From Sulfurovum sp. (GTDB lineage: Bacteria; Campylobacterota; Campylobacteria; Campylobacterales; Sulfurovaceae), in NCBI GenBank assembly GCA_020721385.1, contig DYMW01000055.1, positions 3,572-9,112 on the forward strand: a stretch of 5,541 bases of DNA, given 5' to 3'. Position numbers and translations under genes: made by a program. Of this stretch, positions 4,663-5,541 are shown in pieces; the first letter of the stretch is position 1; every line of letters starts with the position of its first letter. The notes under the pieces are model-generated. The model ran no database searches. It worked only from the letters and a program-made list of their open reading frames with translations, and was not told the DNA's origin.

Positions 4663-5541
4663 TTAGATAACATGAATAATTTGTGTTGCTGTAGCTTCAT
4701 TTCCTGTACTGTCTGTTGCTGTATAGGTAATGGTGTAGGTACCAATCGTTGCAGTATCCACAACTCTTGTTGTTGCATCTACTGATACGGTATCACCACT
4801 TATTGTTACCGCAACATTACCATCTCTACTGTCTTGTGCGGTTGCATAAGCTCTATAGGTACTTCCTTGGTTAACTGTAATCTCACTACCATCTTTTACA
4901 ATAATGGTTGGTGGTGTTACATCTGTTCCTTCATCGGTTGTCAATAAAGCAATGTTATCCACGCTAATATTACCTGCATACAGAAAATCAATTCTAAATC
5001 CATTAATACTCACAAGGGTATTTCCTGGTTCTGCTTTATCCAAATCAACGGCTATGTTTCGCTCAAAAGAACGCCATACACCATCTTTAACGACACTACC
5101 TAAACCATAAGCAAGTCCATTGCTAGGCGTATTACTATCACTGTATTTTAGTTCTCTTAAACCATTGGCACTACGAATATAAACGGTTATTTTAAATGCA
5201 TTAGATACTTTCATATCCCATTGAATCGTATTGGTGTCAATATCTGCCCAACCTGATTTTTTTTCACCCAAAACATAATACGCATTTGTTTTTCCTACCG
5301 TTTGAACCTGAATTACGTTACTCTGTTTATCAGCAGCATAAACATTGGTAATAGTTGAATTGACATCTGCCTTAAAAGTTGTCCATTTTGACGTATTCCC
5401 CTCACTTGCATCTTCATACATTACTGTACCTTCTGGTAATGTGGTGTTGGTATCAATCACTGGTGGTATTGTTGTGTTTGTTTCAGTCACTGGTGGTGGC
5501 GTTGTTGTATTGGTTTCTGTCACTGGTGGCGTTGTTGTGTT
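4663..5541 (-). CDS. Secreted/surface multidomain protein: Thr/Pro repeat linker, jelly-roll-like domain, DUF5011-type Ig-like domain (partial, 5' end outside window)
   Basis: The frame is open to the window edge, so the true start and any signal peptide lie beyond 5541; 292 residues and the TAA stop (4663-4665) are visible. An in-frame GTG at 5523 is only a Val codon inside the repeat. Residues 1-38 are a low-complexity linker of TNTT(T/I/L)PP units. Residues about 40-200 (from VMYEDASEGNTSKW to SVDNIALL) are rich in beta strands and aromatics and resemble the jelly-roll, carbohydrate-binding-like domains found in large bacterial exoproteins, with W53, W98, a GLR-x-LKYSD stretch and a DGVWRSFERN stretch. 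Residues 207-292 (DVTPPTI, then VNQGSTY, then GTYTITYTATDSTGNEA) match the DUF5011/HYR-like Ig fold. The chain stops four residues past the last strand, with no LPxTG, PEP-CTERM or type IX sorting tail. It is probably extracellular, binding polysaccharide or acting in adhesion; the specific role is unknown. It is convergent with the DUF1294 gene. Confidence 0.75.
   Translation of the reverse strand, partial: NTTTPPVTETNTTTPPPVTETNTTIPPVIDTNTTLPEGTVMYEDASEGNTSKWTTFKADVNSTITNVYAADKQSNVIQVQTVGKTNAYYVLGEKKSGWADIDTNTIQWDMKVSNAFKITVYIRSANGLRELKYSDSNTPSNGLAYGLGSVVKDGVWRSFERNIAVDLDKAEPGNTLVSINGFRIDFLYAGNISVDNIALLTTDEGTDVTPPTIIVKDGSEITVNQGSTYRAYATAQDSRDGNVAVTISGDTVSVDATTRVVDTATIGTYTITYTATDSTGNEATATQIIHVI
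5434..5541 (-). repeat. In-frame degenerate tandem repeat encoding Thr/Pro linker
   Basis: Read on the minus strand from the window edge, there are units of 30 (5512-5541), 33 (5479-5511) and 30 bases (5449-5478), then a 15-base partial unit (5434-5448). They encode NTTTPPVTET, NTTTPPPVTET, NTTIPPVIDT and NTTLP. The units differ by whole codons and by third-base changes, so the array is diverged but stays in frame. It probably continues past the window edge. Such linkers usually separate folded domains of exported proteins. Confidence 0.85.

Noticed and set aside
4657..4682. AAATTATT/AATAATTT inverted repeat across the stop of the surface-protein gene
   Set aside because: It is an eight-base, almost all A/T arm pair with a ten-base loop, weak as RNA structure and expected by chance in AT-rich DNA. 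The hairpin at 4613-4646 is the better terminator candidate.
4552..4785. Cys-rich 77-codon open frame on the plus strand resembling a small metal-binding protein
   Set aside because: It starts inside the DUF1294 gene, and its Cys run comes from reading the Thr- and Ala-rich codons of the DUF5011-type domain on the opposite strand. It also crosses the intergenic hairpin.
4904..5110. Open frame of 68 codons on the plus strand
   Set aside because: It is antisense to the jelly-roll-like domain, with no motif or start signal.
1..5541. Mobile element, CRISPR array, tRNA/rRNA or defence system
   Set aside because: No transposase, integrase, spaced repeats, tRNA-like cloverleaf or nuclease/toxin motifs were seen. 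The only repeats are those encoding the Thr/Pro linker and the short one in the DUF1294 gene.

Overview
The window looks like chromosomal DNA from an AT-rich Gram-negative bacterium. The Gram-negative call rests on the pairing of an anhydro-MurNAc kinase with the AmgK/MurU salvage branch. The low GC, the compact overlapping genes and the repeat-bearing surface protein would fit a marine or sulfur-oxidising Campylobacterota member (Sulfurimonas/Sulfurovum/Arcobacter type). That placement is an inference from general character, not from a marker gene.

Layout. Positions 1-4156, about three quarters of the window, are one tightly packed minus-strand operon. In transcription order it holds a sodium:solute symporter (SSS family, 2630-4156), anmK (1546-2637), amgK (621-1559) and murU (1-624, cut by the window edge before its stop). 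Each junction overlaps, by 8, 14 and 4 bases, so the four proteins are probably translationally coupled. A 96-bp divergent promoter region (4157-4252) separates the operon from a small plus-strand DUF1294 membrane protein (4253-4606). A 13-bp-stem hairpin (4613-4646) lies between that gene and a convergent minus-strand gene (4663-5541, 5' end outside the window). The convergent gene encodes an extracellular-type protein with a Thr/Pro repeat linker, a jelly-roll-like domain and a C-terminal DUF5011-type Ig-like domain.

How the genes work together. The operon is a cell-wall sugar salvage pathway. Known family roles are: AnmK opens and phosphorylates 1,6-anhydro-MurNAc to MurNAc-6-P; AmgK phosphorylates MurNAc at C1; MurU turns MurNAc-1-P into UDP-MurNAc, which re-enters peptidoglycan synthesis downstream of the fosfomycin-sensitive MurA step. 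The symporter heads the operon and so probably imports the sugar (anhydro-MurNAc or MurNAc) with sodium; this is inferred from context only. The phosphatase needed between AnmK and AmgK (MupP in Pseudomonas) is not in the window.

The most interesting point is the dedicated SSS transporter at the head of the MurNAc salvage operon. No RNA genes, insertion sequences or CRISPR arrays were seen, and no gene-free stretch exceeds 300 bases.
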